A stretch of 64,000 bases of DNA from Tachypleus tridentatus. Lineage: Eukaryota; Arthropoda; Merostomata; Xiphosura; Limulidae. This document shows, piece after piece, positions 45,001-57,495 of the stretch. A program made the translations under genes and the position numbers. The notes under the pieces were generated by a model. The model saw only the letters and a list, made by a program, of their open reading frames with translations. It searched no databases and was not told the origin of the DNA. Location of the stretch: assembly GCF_004210375.1 (NCBI RefSeq), contig NC_134831.1:43868035-43932034 (forward strand), in the 5' to 3' direction. Numbering within the stretch: the first letter of the stretch is position 1; each line of letters opens with the position of its first letter.

Positions 45001-46106
45001 TTACCCATGTGGCAGTGATCATTTTCCCATCATCTTCCAGGAAACATAATCTGCAGGGTTTCCATGAGGCTCCCTTATGCTTGAGAGTTATCCCAATTTC
45101 TTGGTTGGTTATGGCTTCACAGTGGTCACTTGTATCATCAAGTAAAGAGGTACTAAATCTAAATCTGTTTTAAAACCCTGAATCTCCATATAAGTGGTCT
45201 TAGTTTGCCATATTCTTAGCATCCTGAACCTGGTTGTGGATTTTTTGTTATCTCAACCCAACAAAATTCTTTTAATGGAATGTCCTGTTTGTATAGTTGT
45301 TTTGAGGCAATGATGCAATGCTATAATTCCAAGCTCCATTTATTATATTTCTTGTTCCTACAGTGGTTTTCAGACTTTGTTCAGTTTAAGCTACATTTCA
45401 ACTTCCTATTCATAGTTCGAGTTGCTTTGTGTATAACACACTACTTGTAGTTGGTATTCATGTGTATAAGTAACATGTTCCACATGCTCTAGCCACATTG
45501 TTTGTTATTCTGTATTTGTTTTCATCTTATTCATTCTGAACCTCCTAATGCTGAAAATGAGTTGTAGAATTTTACATCTAGGTTGAGGTTGGATATCTCT
45601 GTATTTATTCCAGGTGTTTTGTTTTACTGTGGATTGCACATTGTTGATTTGTCTCTATGATTATAATTGCTTCTTTACACTTGTGGAATTCAAACTGGCC
45701 CTTCTTTGGTCTGACAGTACATTGATCAAACCTTATGATGTACACTAGAAGATGCTGCTTCTCTTTGTTATTATTCTGTTGTTTTTAACTGGATCTGGCA
45801 GGAAATTTTTTTTCCTGATGTCTGGTGCTGGGCTATTGCCCTACCTTTCTCTACACCTTGGAAGGATCTCAAGATTCCTTGAAACTACTGTCCAATTGCT
45901 TTGACGAGCTGTCTCTGTAAGACCTCAGTGAGGATGGTTAATGCTAGTCTTGTTTGGTTCCTCCTGTCACTCACTCATTGTGGGCTCTGTTGACAGCACT
46001 CCACCATAGACCAAGTAATTCAACTTGAAATGTCAGTCAGAGAAGCCTTTCTCAAATGATAACATCTCATCATTATTCTTTGTCATTGAGAAGGCTTATG
46101 ATACAA

Positions 46107-46575
46107 CATGGAGGTGTGTCATTTTGCAGGACCTTTTTTATATGGGTTATGTGGCCATTTGCCCATTTTTATTAAAAAATTCTTAATGGACAGATGATTC
46201 CATGTTTGTGTGGGTTCGACACTTTCCTGTTCTTTTCTACAAGAACATGAAGTTTCTCAAGGCTGTGTTTTGAGTGTCACACTTTTCAGTATGAAGATAA
46301 ATACCATCACTGAACAAACTGCAAATGGGCTCTATGTTAACGACTTCACATCATGGAGGTGTGTCATTTTGCAGGAATTTGCCCATTTTATTAAAAAATT
46401 TTAATGGACAGATGATTCCATGTTTGTGTGGGTTCGACACTTTCCTGTTCTTTTCTACAAGAACATGAAGTTTCTCAAGGCTGTGTTTTGAGTGTCACAC
46501 TTTTCAGTATGAAGATAAATACCATCACTGAACAACTCCCTCTTACTGTTGCAAATGGGCTCTATGTTAACGACT
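46107..46575 (+). repeat. Tandem duplication inside the LINE RT
   Basis: Unit 1 (46107-46351) and unit 2 (46352-46575) are nearly identical from GGACAGATGATTCCATGTTT to CCATCACTGAACAA. Unit 2 lacks a ~20-bp stretch after TTTTGCAGGA, and unit 1 lacks the CTCCCTCTTACTGTT that follows GAACAA. Both carry the mutated YVND box. Confidence 0.85.
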
Positions 46576-48319
46576 TTCACATCTCGTGTCACGCATTGAA
46601 CGTGAGGTATAATGAGCAGCAGCTACAGACTACTCTCGATCGTTTACTGAAGTGGACCATAGCCATAGCAAACAGTTTTAACTTCTCTCTCTCTTTAAAA
46701 TCATTTGCGTGCACTTTTGCTACCAATGGGGTATTCATACTGATTCTGAACTTTGTATTGGTGAAGTTATGCTGTCTGTGGTTCCTGAGACAAAGTTCTT
46801 GGGGCTTATTTTTTTACCATAAGCTGACCTTTATACCATACATCAAGCAGCTATGGGTCAAATGTACAAGAGTGCTGAACATCCTCTGTGTCCTCTTTTC
46901 CACCACTTGGGGAGCAGATTGATGTTCTATGCCAGAGATATATTGTGCTCTTCTGTGATCAAAGTGACTGTGGATCACTGGTCTGTCGCTCTGGACCTTA
47001 AAGATGCTGGACCCTGTTTATCATCAGGAACTTTGGCTCTGCACTGAGGCTTTCTGCACATCCCCAGTTCAGAGTTTATACACAGAATCTCATGAACCTT
47101 CTCTACACCTCTGCTGTTTGCAATTGCCTTTACTGTATACTTCAAAACTTTGATCTTTACCACAGTATCCCTTGGGTTGTGATTTCCTTCCTTGGTGGGC
47201 CATGCTTTTTCAAAACAGGTGATCTGCCATTGCTCCTTTTAGCCTTTGTATCCAGGCACAGTTGGATGAATTGAGTCTGTTCTTAGATAATGTTGCTGTA
47301 TTTACTGGACAGCCCATCCCACCATGGCTTCTTACAGTCCCCAAATGTGACCTTTCCTTGAGTCATCTGAGGAAAGCAGATATTCCTGATTGGAAATACT
47401 GTCTGTTATTTGCTGAACACCTTTCAAACCATCCTTTTATTCCTATGTATATGGATGGTTCAAATCAGGTTACTGTGTGGGCTCTGCCATGGTTTGTTGG
47501 GGTTCAGTGGTTGTGAGCAGACTCCTCTGCACAGTTTCTATGTTCACTGCTGAACTGTATGCCATTTCTCTTACCCTGGATTACATAGAAGCTAAGCAGT
47601 ACTCAAATTTTCCTATTTATACTGGTTCACTTAGTTCTCTACTGGCCCTGGAATTGCTTCATGTTAGTTCTCACCCTGTTTTTGCTGATATTCATAACCA
47701 GCTGACCCATTTTTCTTTAACATCTACTTCTATCCAGTTTTTCTGTATACCAGGCAATGTTGGTATTCATGGGAACAGGCTTGATGACACTGCAGCTAAA
47801 TTTGTCTGCTCTGGCACTATCATTGCTGTGTCTGTTTTATACATGGACTATGGTCCTGTATTCAGGGTTTAGCTCCATGCCACTTGGCAGTTGACTTGGA
47901 GTGAGCAACATGAAAACAAGCTTTTCCAAATAAAACCTTCTGTTGGACTTTGGCCATCTTGATTCTGTAAGGATCAGAAACAGGAAGTTGTCCTAACTAG
48001 ATCATGCATTGGTCACAGTTTAACTCACCATTTTCTTTTATCTGGGACTGATGTACCAATGTGTTGTCTGTGTAACACATGGGTCACAAGAAGCCACATT
48101 TTCGTGTCTTGCCGTCCTTACCACTCTCAATGATGGCACGATTTTAAACATGTTTAGTCTCAAGGTTTATCCATAATGTTAGTCTGCCTTAGAAATGTTT
48201 TTAGTTTTTTAAAGGCCATTAATCTATTTAATGCTATTTGTTGTTTTTTTATACAGTAGACCTTTTTTAATGTGATTCCCTTTTAAGAATCAAAGTGCAT
48301 CTAGTTCTATTTCAAATTA

Positions 48320-48620
48320 GAAAATGGCTGTAACATTAAATAACTCAACCAGGACTGGAAAGACAAACTTCAGGTGTCTAATGCTGATGTTTGAACTACT
48401 TGTTAGTCATCCCAGTGAGTTTTAATAATTAAAATTTTGCTACAAGTCTTTTACAACCTTTATTACTTTCTGAAAATGGCCATAATGTCAAATAACTCAA
48501 ACAGGACTGGAAAGGCCAACTTCAGGTGATTAACACCAATTTTTGAACTTACCCATTAGTCATTGCAGCAAATTGTGGTGCCTACAATTATGCTACAGAA
48601 ATTCCTTTACAACTTGTATT
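48320..48620 (+). repeat. Two ~147-bp tandem units in the LINE 3'UTR
   Basis: GAAAATGGCTGTAACATTAA (about 48320) and GAAAATGGCCATAATGTCAA (about 48471) start similar units. Each continues with ATAACTCAA(A/C)CAGGACTGGA, ACTTCAGGTG, TTTGAAC, TTAGTCAT and a CTTTTACAAC/CTTTACAACT ending. Tandem repeats in 3'UTRs are known for several LINE families. Confidence 0.7.
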
Positions 48621-48819
48621 ACTGTAGTTTTTCTGTTACTGCTGTAGACTGATGTAAAAATTGGATTTAATGCTATTTGTTTTTTAATTCAAAAATTAAA
48701 CTTTGTTTTGTTTTACCTTAATTTCCTTTTATGAATTTTAACTTTTTACTGGATGTTTGGTGCAGATAATCTTGTTGCTTTGCACCATAAAATGCCAAAC
48801 CAACCAACCAATCTACTCT

Positions 48820-51106
48820 GAAAATGTATTTTCAATAGGTACTTACCCACTCTTACACGTTTCACACCTTTTATACTTACTGCTAGCTTCTTCAGTATGA
48901 GTGCTATTATTATTGGTGAAGAGTAGTCACATGCTGTATGAAATGGTGCAGAAGTGGTGAGGTATGTAAACTTAGCATAAATGTTTGTATGAGTAGTGGT
49001 AATTACCTGTCAGAAATAACTTTTCATTGTAAGCAAACGTTCACTTTAAGTAGCTGACTCTTAGGATTGGAATATTCATTACTTGAACATTACAATAGTT
49101 AAGGGCTTGAAGAAGTGTTCCTTGAATATTTGTAGGTTTTTAAACTAGGATATATGTGAATGCCTATTTAGGATTCTTTAAACTGAACTCCGATGGCTTA
49201 ACAACTCATTGTTACTGCTATATTGTTAATCCTTGTATTGGAAAACCTTTGAAAATAAAAGATAGTTTAACATTTATTATTAGTAGAGAATCTCTAGTTA
49301 TTTGTTTCATAATATTATTATTTTATATGCATTATGTAGACTTATTGCTCCTTAATTTCCTTATGAAAGAAGTAAGAAATATTTAAAACTTCATAATAAA
49401 TGTTGTTGAAACATGCATATACCAACACCTAGGCAAAATCCAAACTTCATGTTAAAATTCCTGTTTCTCCAGTCTACTTAATTTTGGCAGTTGGAAATAT
49501 TATGCAAAGCAACATCATGTTAATGACAGGCTCTTATAAAGTATAATTGCTTATTTCTGCTATTAGTCAAGATTAGTGAGGGAAATGTTGCATGATAGCT
49601 ATAATAATGCAAATTTACAATTTGATGGCATGTAATATTTATTATTGTTAACTTTTGTTTCATAAATTTTCTCATCTTATACAGGAACTATATATAAATT
49701 GTGGTTCATTGTTCTAAATAAAGACTCAAGCTAAAAATACTGTAAAATATATATAAAAAAAAGTGTCAAATTAAGAACTAGTTTTTGGCTCATGTTGGCA
49801 AAATGCCACATTTAAATGTATTGTAACAAATGTGTGTAATGGTCTAAATTGGCAGGTTTAATGTTTTGGTAAGGTTGATTCATTCAACCACCTTATGTTA
49901 GTGTTTTAGCATAGAAGTTTTTAATGTAAAGAATCGGTATATTAATTACCATCTGTATTAATTAGTGACTTAAATTTTATTAGACACTACAGAGGACTTA
50001 AAGAAAAACACAAATTTATGTTGGATATGAATCATAACAGATCAGCTGTACATAAATTGCATTGTGAAAATTTATGCGATAAGAACTAATCCATTGTAGT
50101 GTAATTGAATTATCTTAGTAAGTCTTCAGAGAATAGGGCAATTCTACTTGATCAAACAGATTGTTCAGCTTATTAGATTTGGTAAGTTGCTGAAAGAAGA
50201 GCATTCCTAAAAATACTAGAATTTACTGTTGTCTCAAATCTATTAAATGTTTAAGAATATTTAACTAAATATTTCAAGGTGTACCATAAAATAACCTAAT
50301 TCTAATATTTCAAGCCATAGTTTTAGCAAATTAGTATTTTCCTTTAGTTACATTTTATAGTTGCTGTGTAAGTAACATGATTTTTTTGACTAAATCTTCT
50401 TTTTTCTAATAGTAGTTGCATTTTTTCCCCATCTTACAAATGTCATAAAGGCAAAAACCCATTTGTTTTTAGAGAAACAGTTTACTTTGACAATTTTCTT
50501 TGGCTTTAGTTTTGGACATTTTATCTCAGGTTGAGATTTACAGTCATTACCAGAAGTATCAACATGAGGTTCTGAATTTTAATTTTATTAAGGTTACCAG
50601 TAAAGGAAAGTACTTTTTGAGTAGGCAGAATTCAGGCAGTTCCAACATAGCATTCAGATTGTTGCTGACTTTTCCAGAACTTTTAACAGTTTGCATATGG
50701 CAAGCTTTTAAGTGTGCTTGATATCGAGTAAGCTGATATATATTTTGGATTTTTATCCAGTGATCACATGATGTGATAAATGGCACTAATAACATAGTTT
50801 GCATGATGGAAGAGTACAGATAGTGCAGTCATTTGCTAAATAAGTGAAAATTCTCAAATATGTTATACATGGATTCAGCTTGGCATTGTATAATCTATCG
50901 AATGGGATTGCAGAAGGTAGTAACCATGTTAATAATAGTGCAATGTAATTATTTATTTGAATTTTGCTTAAAATTTTGCTATTTATAAATAGGCAAAATC
51001 AATATTTAATATCTTAAACAAGTGAAATGTAATTAACTTAGTGGGTTGTAAGAAAAAATGCTTTATTGCTTTCTTGTAATAGTAACATTTTTATTTTTTC
51101 CTGTAG
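48820..51106. other. MXD intron 2, last part
   Basis: AT-rich intron ending in a polypyrimidine tract (TTTTTATTTTTTCCTGTAG) at the exon 3 acceptor. Short open frames (49156-49386, 50500-50721) have no features. Nothing else was recognised. Confidence 0.6.
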
Positions 51107-51136
51107 AACAACGCACAATGAACTAGAAAAAAACAG
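51107..51136 (+). CDS. MXD: MXD exon 3: 30-nt exon, start of bHLH basic region
   Basis: Acceptor CTGTAG|AAC, donor CAG|GTAAGA. It takes the two bases left by exon 2 (Arg codon) and encodes R-TTHNELEKN plus two bases of a further Arg. The junction reads GN-RTTHNELEKN-R, the conserved entry into the MXD basic region, where the HNELE-K/N-R residues contact E-box DNA. Its length (30 nt) and equal entry and exit phase mean that skipping would keep the frame while removing DNA-contact residues. The next exon (RRAHLR…LEKLK helix) was not found up to 64000. Confidence 0.9.
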
Positions 51137-53475
51137 GTAAGATGGTGTTTTCATGATGAGCTCATTAAAATCTTTATCTTTTAACCTATTAAAAACTAAT
51201 TGAATTTACTGTTTCTTTCATTATAAGTAAAAACAGATCATCTACACAGTGTTTTTAAATGTTTCAGGTGTGTAGTTTTAGTATTATATATCTATTATCA
51301 AGAAGTTGGTGCAGTATAATTTTAACTTTGTATTACATATGCTGAGGATAGTGCATTGTTTTATAGTAATGTACTTTCCACATTACAATTAAGTTTTCAA
51401 TGTATTTATTTTTGAATGATACACTGTATTCTGTGTTTAATTTGGTAAAGTTTCAAATGTAGATTTGCTTCAAATTTTCTGTGAGGTTTTCAGCAAATTT
51501 TAGTACTTTGTTTATTAGAATATGTATTGTATCAGATCATATTAATATTATATAAGAAAATATGAAATAAAATTTATTCCAGTAACCAATGAAATTAAAG
51601 AAAAAGAATTTTCAGAAGTGTGAATTCTTGTTTTAGAATGTGAAAGTTCAGAACAGTGTGTAACAATGTCACTGGTGTTCCAGTTAACTTATTATTTATG
51701 CAATTAATTCTGCTATGTATGTATGTAGGGTGTGAGATTTTCAAATCATAAAACTTGGTAAATCTCTGCATTTTGGATCTTAAAATTAGGATCCTTTCTG
51801 TTTGGTTCCTTTGGTGGGGTTAGTGGCACATTTATATATTTGCAGTATCAAAATACGAGATTCAGTTCTCTGTGATGAGTGAAATGCAAACAGCCAGTTG
51901 GGTAATTTTGAGCTTAAAAAAGCCAACAACACAAGTCTTGTAATTCTGTTAGAACAAGTTAGTTTTAATTATGCGTTTACTTTTCATGGCCTTGCATGGC
52001 CTCTTGGTTATGACTCTTGTCTCTCAATCCGTGGATTATGGATTCATATTCTGTTGCATAACTCCTTTGCTCTTTCAACTGTAGAGGCATTATAATGTGA
52101 TGGTCAATTTCACATTTATTTTGTAAAAGAGTAGCCCAGGAGTTAGCAATAAATAGTATTAACTAGCTGCCTTATTCTCAATCTGTTGCTTTCAAATGAA
52201 GAAATTCTCATATTTTGCAGGGAAATTATATATATTTATCCAGTGAATTATGCAAATAATAAATATCAGGTGAAATAGATATCTTTACGTACATTATTGA
52301 TGCTGTAGTTTTTGACTAACTTATCAGACTGAGTTACAGTAAAATTCTGAAGAACTTTCTTTTGTGTTCACTCTCAAATTACATTGAAAAATGACATATG
52401 GCTTGAAATTTAACATGGGCTAAGAATGGCACCTGAGAATCACTTTCAACTTTCTCTGTTATTGCGAGTACAATATCATGTGTTCATTGACATATGCAGT
52501 TGTGAAACTGTCAGTTGTTACAATTTGCTTTATGGCTAATTTTTCAAGGAAACAACAAAGGAAGTGCTGAGTTACTCAAAACTGAGGTGTCTGGTCATGC
52601 TGTGCATATGATAAATCTCAGTAAGCATTTTGAGGGCTATAGATATTTTTGGTTAAAACATTTAGGATATGTTTATGTATTAATGTGATCCAAATAAAGT
52701 ATCTTTTTAATAAAGTTGAATGTGAACAATAGGTAAATGGAATAAGACTAAAGATTGAAGGAGGAGTTTAGGTGAACATCTGATTTATAGATGCTGTATA
52801 AAGATAACCCAGTTTGCTGGGAATTATTGTGCACCAAGTTACAATAGCATTGAATCATTTATAAAGAGCAAGAGATATTAATAATAATTATAATAGTTTT
52901 TGTTGTTTGTACTGTTTTTCAATAAGAAAGATTTTTATTCTTGCATGTGGGTGGGTGAGAAAATCATTAAGAGTTGCATTTTTGGATATTTTAGAGGTTC
53001 TCTTACTTTCTTCAGATGGTTACATATTTTGATTTTATAAGTTATAAAAGTTATAAGTTTTATATGAGTAACTCTAAGTATATTTGGTATTGGTCAAAAG
53101 TTTCTTCTTTTGCTGTGTTTCTCAGGAAGAAGAGTGTTAACTGATATAAGAAAGAGTTCATCCATTTTTTTCCATGAGTTTTATGAAAGCTAACAGGGTG
53201 AAGTAAAAATAACTTGCCTGAGAAATTTTATTCAGTATCAGAATATAATTGTGACACATTAATGGTTAATATAATTTTATTTTAATTTGCAGTGGTTAGG
53301 TTTTGTCTGTGATAAAGCTGTTAACAATGTTAAAGATTTGCCTTATCCCTTCGACAGTTATATTCACTGATCTCTAATATGGATGACACTATGAGGGTAT
53401 TTTGATGTAGTAGGATAAGGGGAATAACTGAAACTTTGAAATATGGACAATTTTGATGATGGGAATTTCATTGAA
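51137..53475. other. MXD intron 3, first part
   Basis: AT-rich intron. Apart from the old SINE at 51988-52190 I saw no coding exon or other repeat. Confidence 0.5.
51988..52190 (+). repeat. Old, diverged member of the tRNA-SINE family
   Basis: GGCCTTGCATGGCCTCTTGG, then TTATGACTCTTGTCTCTCAA looks like the tRNA head. GGCATTATAATGTGATGGTC, then GTAAAAGAGTAGCCCAGGAG, then AACTAGCTGCCTT matches the SINE body in order. Much more diverged than the copies at 20-38 kb. The tail is missing. Confidence 0.65.
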
Positions 53476-53479
53476 ATTC

Positions 53480-53830
53480 AGGGTTATATGCTATTCAATA
53501 GGAATAAGGTACTAAAAAGAGAAGTGGGCTTTTATCAAAAATATAAAAATATCAAAGTGAAGAGGTTGAATGTACTTTGAGTTTGTATTAGCTGTTACAA
53601 GAGGAAATGCCTTTTTAATTGAAGTTTGTTACAGACTACCTGAAGAAACTGACAAAAAGGAATGAGAAATTACTTTGAGATATTAAGGAGGTCATAATTG
53701 AGGGTTTTAATTTTAGGTATTATAGATTGAGGCATTTTAAAATCAAGCTTGAAGGAAATAGATTTTTAGAAACAATTCAGGATGGTTTTCTTCATCATGC
53801 TTCAGAAGGGTTTTTGGAGAAGTTTATTCT
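53480..53830 (+). mobile_element. CR1-like LINE endonuclease fragment
   Basis: Frames give AVTRGNAFLIEVCYRLPEET (family GVCYRPP), then a decayed GDFN region and EGNRFLETIQDGFLHHASEG, matching the wording of the CR1-type APE endonuclease (…FLE.IQD.FL.QHV…). Several stops are present. It joins directly to the DIRS-like sequence. Confidence 0.55.
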
Positions 53831-53834
53831 CCTC

Positions 53835-54930
53835 TTTACACCACATTGTTTTGTGTATCTTATGAGCTTATCTATTCTTACATGGTTCCTCTCCCCAATT
53901 GTATACTTTGGGTTCTCATATTTCTTGATCTCACTCTTCTATTCCTGCTGTGTTCATATCTCCCCATTCCATTTTCCTGGCCTTCTTCTGATTCTGGGCC
54001 TGGCATGACCTAGTAGTTAAAGTGCTGAACTTGCAATTTAATGGTTGCAGATTGAGATCCATGTCACTGAATATGCTCATCCTTTTGGCTCTGTGGGATT
54101 ATAATGTAATGGTCAAACCCATTATTAATTAGTAAAAGAGTAATCCAAGAGTTGGCAGTGGATGATGTTGACGATCTCTCTTTCCTTTAGTTTATCACTA
54201 CTCAATTATAAATAGCTAATGCAGATGGCTGTTGTGCAGCTTTATAGGAAATTCAAAACAAATCAATCTTCTCCTCATCCTTGGGATTGTTGCTTGTCCT
54301 GTTGGTAGGTAACCTGCCAGGTTTTACTCCAGGTTTAAGCCCATGTATCTCTTTTCAACAGCTTTTCTTTCCACTTTTATTATTCTCTTTCCATTCCTTT
54401 TTCTTGTTAACTTTCATGTATCTTCATTATCTCAAGGATGCAGTTTCACATCTTTTGGCCAAGAATACCCACAATTGAAGTTATTACTCTCCTTTCTGTA
54501 TACCTCCAAAAAAAACAAACTAGTATCCAGTTATCAGCCTGCGGCATCTTCAGTGATTCTTTTCAGCTTGACTGCAAAAGACCAAGGTTAGTATTTTGGA
54601 TGTCTTTTACTATATTTCAACTGCCCCATTATCCTGTTATTTTTTCTTGTTTCATCCACTGGCATTGTGTCATCCAATTTTGTGCTCTTCCTTTTGATAT
54701 TGTATCTGCTTCTCATGTCTTTATTCAAGTCATGAGAGAGCACCTGCCTACTATGTTAACAGATTTTGGTTGAGGTTCTGTTGTTTTCTGGTAAAATGGT
54801 TCCCCCCACTTCTTGGGAGGGCTGTTATATGTATCTTTGGGAGGCTATTTGGCTGGGCTGGTTTGTCAAGCATTCTGAACCTGCACTCACTCCTGCCCAA
54901 TACTTGAAAGAAAATATTTTGATAATTATT
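53835..54930 (+). mobile_element. DIRS-like RT fragment, split by a SINE
   Basis: After the SINE (53996-54262) broken frames contain a HLLAKNTHN piece, SPF…PKKTN…PVISLRHLQ, then HWHCVIQFCALPFDIVSASH followed by VFIQVMREHL, then LGWFVKHSEPALTPAQYLKE. These follow the DIRS-type RT order: VPKKT…RPVI.L..LN, …QF.ALPFG…AP..F, and …LGW.VN..KS.L.P.Q. The catalytic box is not preserved and stops are frequent. Confidence 0.6.
53996..54262 (+). repeat. Old tRNA-derived SINE, full length
   Basis: Head GGGCCTGGCATGACCTAGTA, then GTTAAAGTGCTGAACTTGCA, B-box-like GATTGAGATCC, body GGATTATAATGTAATGGTCA and AGTAAAAGAGTAATCCAAGA, tail …CAGATGGCTGTTGTGCAGC…GGAAATTCAAAACAAATC. About as old as the 51988 copy. 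It interrupts the DIRS-like fragment. No clean TSD. Confidence 0.75.
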
Positions 54931-54934
54931 AACA

Positions 54935-57490
54935 AATTTTCTTTTTATAACACTGAAAGTTCACCACAGCAGTTAATAAATTAGGCTATAAAAATACCAA
55001 ATTTGAGGTAATTGATAAATATGTAACAACTGTACTGTTTAATGACTTAATTGTTATTTTTATCAATGTGATAATAATAAAAGGTTATTTACAAATGCTT
55101 TCATGATTCTATGAAAAGTTTTTGTGCATCATATCCTGATATTAAATTTAAATAATCAGTAATTGAATTTACTTTTATTTCATGCACTGATATTGCTCTA
55201 AATATTTGTTTATATGAATATCTTTATTCAGCATCAATAGGATTTATAACAACTAATGAATAAATATTCGTTTTTGCTTAAGAGTGACAAATTTTTCATT
55301 TCTAAATAGAGGAATAAACAAAATTCCCCTTAAAGGGGATTTGATGTAGTTCTAAATTGTTACAGTTGAATTTCATGATATGCGATTAAAATTACTGATA
55401 TGTAGATGACATTCAAGTGGTGATGTTGGAATGGGGCTTTCATTTAGACTTAGAATCATGATCATATAAATGGTTGTGGATCAGTACATATGTAATTTAA
55501 TTAGAGAAAAGCTTGAAATGTCTTTTTGGTGACCTTGTCTAAAAATGAATTTGAATATATTTCAGCTATAATTAACCATCGGGTGTGGTAGCAGCTATAG
55601 ATTAAAAGTGACGAAGGCCAAGGTTAAGTGTTATCATAAGTTTCTGCATTGAGTTTACCTGTTGCTGAGCATATAATTACCAGGTTAGCAGCTTGTATAT
55701 ATATATATAAAAATCAGGTTCCATTGTCAAGTACAGCTTGGGAACCTCACAGTAATAATTTCTGGTACTGTGTATGAATATTATTGTCATTCATTGTTGT
55801 TTTTTTCCTAATCAGATATATTCACTTTTAATTGGGATCAGTTCAGTGTCATAAATATGTATTATTTAATGAGCTTTGTTAAATTTAAAATATATTAAGT
55901 AACATAAGCAGTATTTATGAAGCATCTTGTGCATTATAGTAACTGTGGAATCAATTTTTAACCTCATTTTTAAGTTTGCAATTAAGACTGATGGGACATT
56001 AGATTTTTACTCTTCAGAAGTATTCTGTATTTTAAAACCACTATTGCACAGACACAACATGGAAAACCTATTTAATGGATTTTTCTCCTAATTTTTACAT
56101 TGACCCAAAAGTCTCGCATCAAATAAACAGTATACAAGGAGATGACAACTGTTGTATGCTAGTTGTTACTGTACCAGATGTAAGGCACACGTAGGTAATC
56201 CTCGGGTTTTCTGTTTTTTTACAGTGGTGTAAAGAGAATAAACTCTAACATTTATTGTAAACTTATCTGTATTGGATAATTATCAAAATCCTCTTCTGTG
56301 CTAAACACTAACATGACATTAATAAACAAGTGGCACTGAGCTTCTTTATTGTGAAGCATATTTATGCATGTTCTTATATAAATGAAATGTGTAATCTAAT
56401 TACATTACTTGATTAGAAAAAAATCTCTTTATGCATAATATTTTTGCATGATTTGAATAACTTTTATCTGTGAAATTTATTTAATAATCTGATTAACCTT
56501 AACAGCTGGTTATTTTTTTTCTTGAAGTTTTAATCAAATATTTAAATTTCAAATGTGTGCTATTTTACAAGTTATTGACACTTATGCTCTTAGTATATTG
56601 GTACATAATATGAAAAATGCATTACTTTCCCATTAGTTAGTCATAGAGACATCACCCTTCAAAGACAGTACTTCTGCAAAGTTGATTTTTCTGAAAAAAC
56701 TCCATGACTTAAAAATACAACTAAGAAAAAGTAAATGTAGGTTAGAGAATATTTGAACATAACAATGTCTTATATTGGTTTGATTTTAAAACATGCATAT
56801 TTTTGACAGTGTAAGCAAAATAAAAAATTTCTAGCACTAAAATATATGGGAAGCTTTGTTAACTACTGTGGACCTGTAATAATCTGCACTGATGAAAGGA
56901 ATGTATTTGATCAGATATACTGATGTGTGGGGAATGGTTCATTAGTGTTAGCTGGGTGTGGTTTTGACCAAATGGCTGCCTCTGAAATGCCAAAGTTTCC
57001 CAATAATTCTATTAAATGGTCAAGAAAAGATCCTTGTATACTTTAGCCACACCTTGATGTTGACAGATTGGCATTACTATTATAACAGTGCAAATATTTG
57101 GCAGTGTGGTGCTACTAGAACAAATCTAAATCTGTTGCCATATTAATGGCCCCAGTTATTTTACGTGCTAAGTTACTGGCAAAAATTTGTTTATCCTGTC
57201 CTACACTCTTTATAAATTTTTCTTGTTACTGTGCAGTGATATCTCAGGAGGTAGAGGTGTATGCTGCTACTGCTATTTATCACACAATTGGGTTAAAAGA
57301 TTCTTTATATCAGAACTATGATAATTCCGTACTTGTGTGGGTTGTCTACTTCTACCTGTTTAAGCTGCACTTTATTTGTGGTACATAACAACTACATTAT
57401 CAAAGAACTTGTTGATTGTCTCTTTACATGTACCATTATTTTTGTGCACCTTGTAAGGCTACACATCTTGAATGTTAAGTCCATCCAAGT
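54935..57490. other. MXD intron 3, non-coding
   Basis: AT-rich with a short TA run at about 55697-55709. Open frames at 56958-57146 and 57146-57388 are featureless. I see no exon here. Confidence 0.45.
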
Positions 57491-57495
57491 ATATA

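Larger units (their letters stand above)
44230..48150 (+). pseudogene. LINE ORF2: endonuclease, RT, RNase H, CCHC, broken
   Basis: Order on the plus strand: APE-type endonuclease (about 44260-45090; the GDFNG box reads CDFNG near 44590, and a SDHFP-like box follows the SINE at about 45017). RT (about 45650-46900) has PCNYCPIALTSCLCKTS-like wording, an IEKAYDT box, SQGCVLSVTLFS and the catalytic box as YVND instead of YVDD. RNase H (about 47430-47860) has MDGSNQ, FTAELYAIS, TGSLSSL (family DSLS, here D to G) and PGNVGIHGNRLDDTAAKF. A C-terminal CCLCN…THIFVSC-like knuckle lies near 48060-48115. Both RT and RNase H active sites are altered, and many frameshifts are present. Confidence 0.75.
42810..48814 (+). 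mobile_element. Near full-length Jockey-like LINE in MXD intron 2
   Basis: Sense-oriented non-LTR retrotransposon with 5'UTR (similar to 58965-59340), ORF1, ORF2 and a 3' end TTGGTGCAGATAATCTTGTT, then GCTTTGCACCATAAAATGCC, then (AACC)n. About 6 kb including a 200-bp SINE. Both ORFs are heavily frameshifted, so it is dead. The clade call (Jockey superfamily) rests on the ORF1 zinc knuckles with a CPKW box, the APE endonuclease, the RT wording and a C-terminal RNase H followed by a CCHC. Confidence 0.8.

Noticed and set aside
46975-47163. Minus-strand frame within the LINE
   Set aside because: Antisense shadow of the LINE ORF2 region between RT and RNase H.
54725-54760. ATGAGAGAGCACCTG as a candidate MXD exon 4 (…RE-HL)
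   Set aside because: It lies inside the DIRS-like RT (…QVMREHL). The following residues do not read RRAHLR…LEKLK, and no matching acceptor and donor are present.
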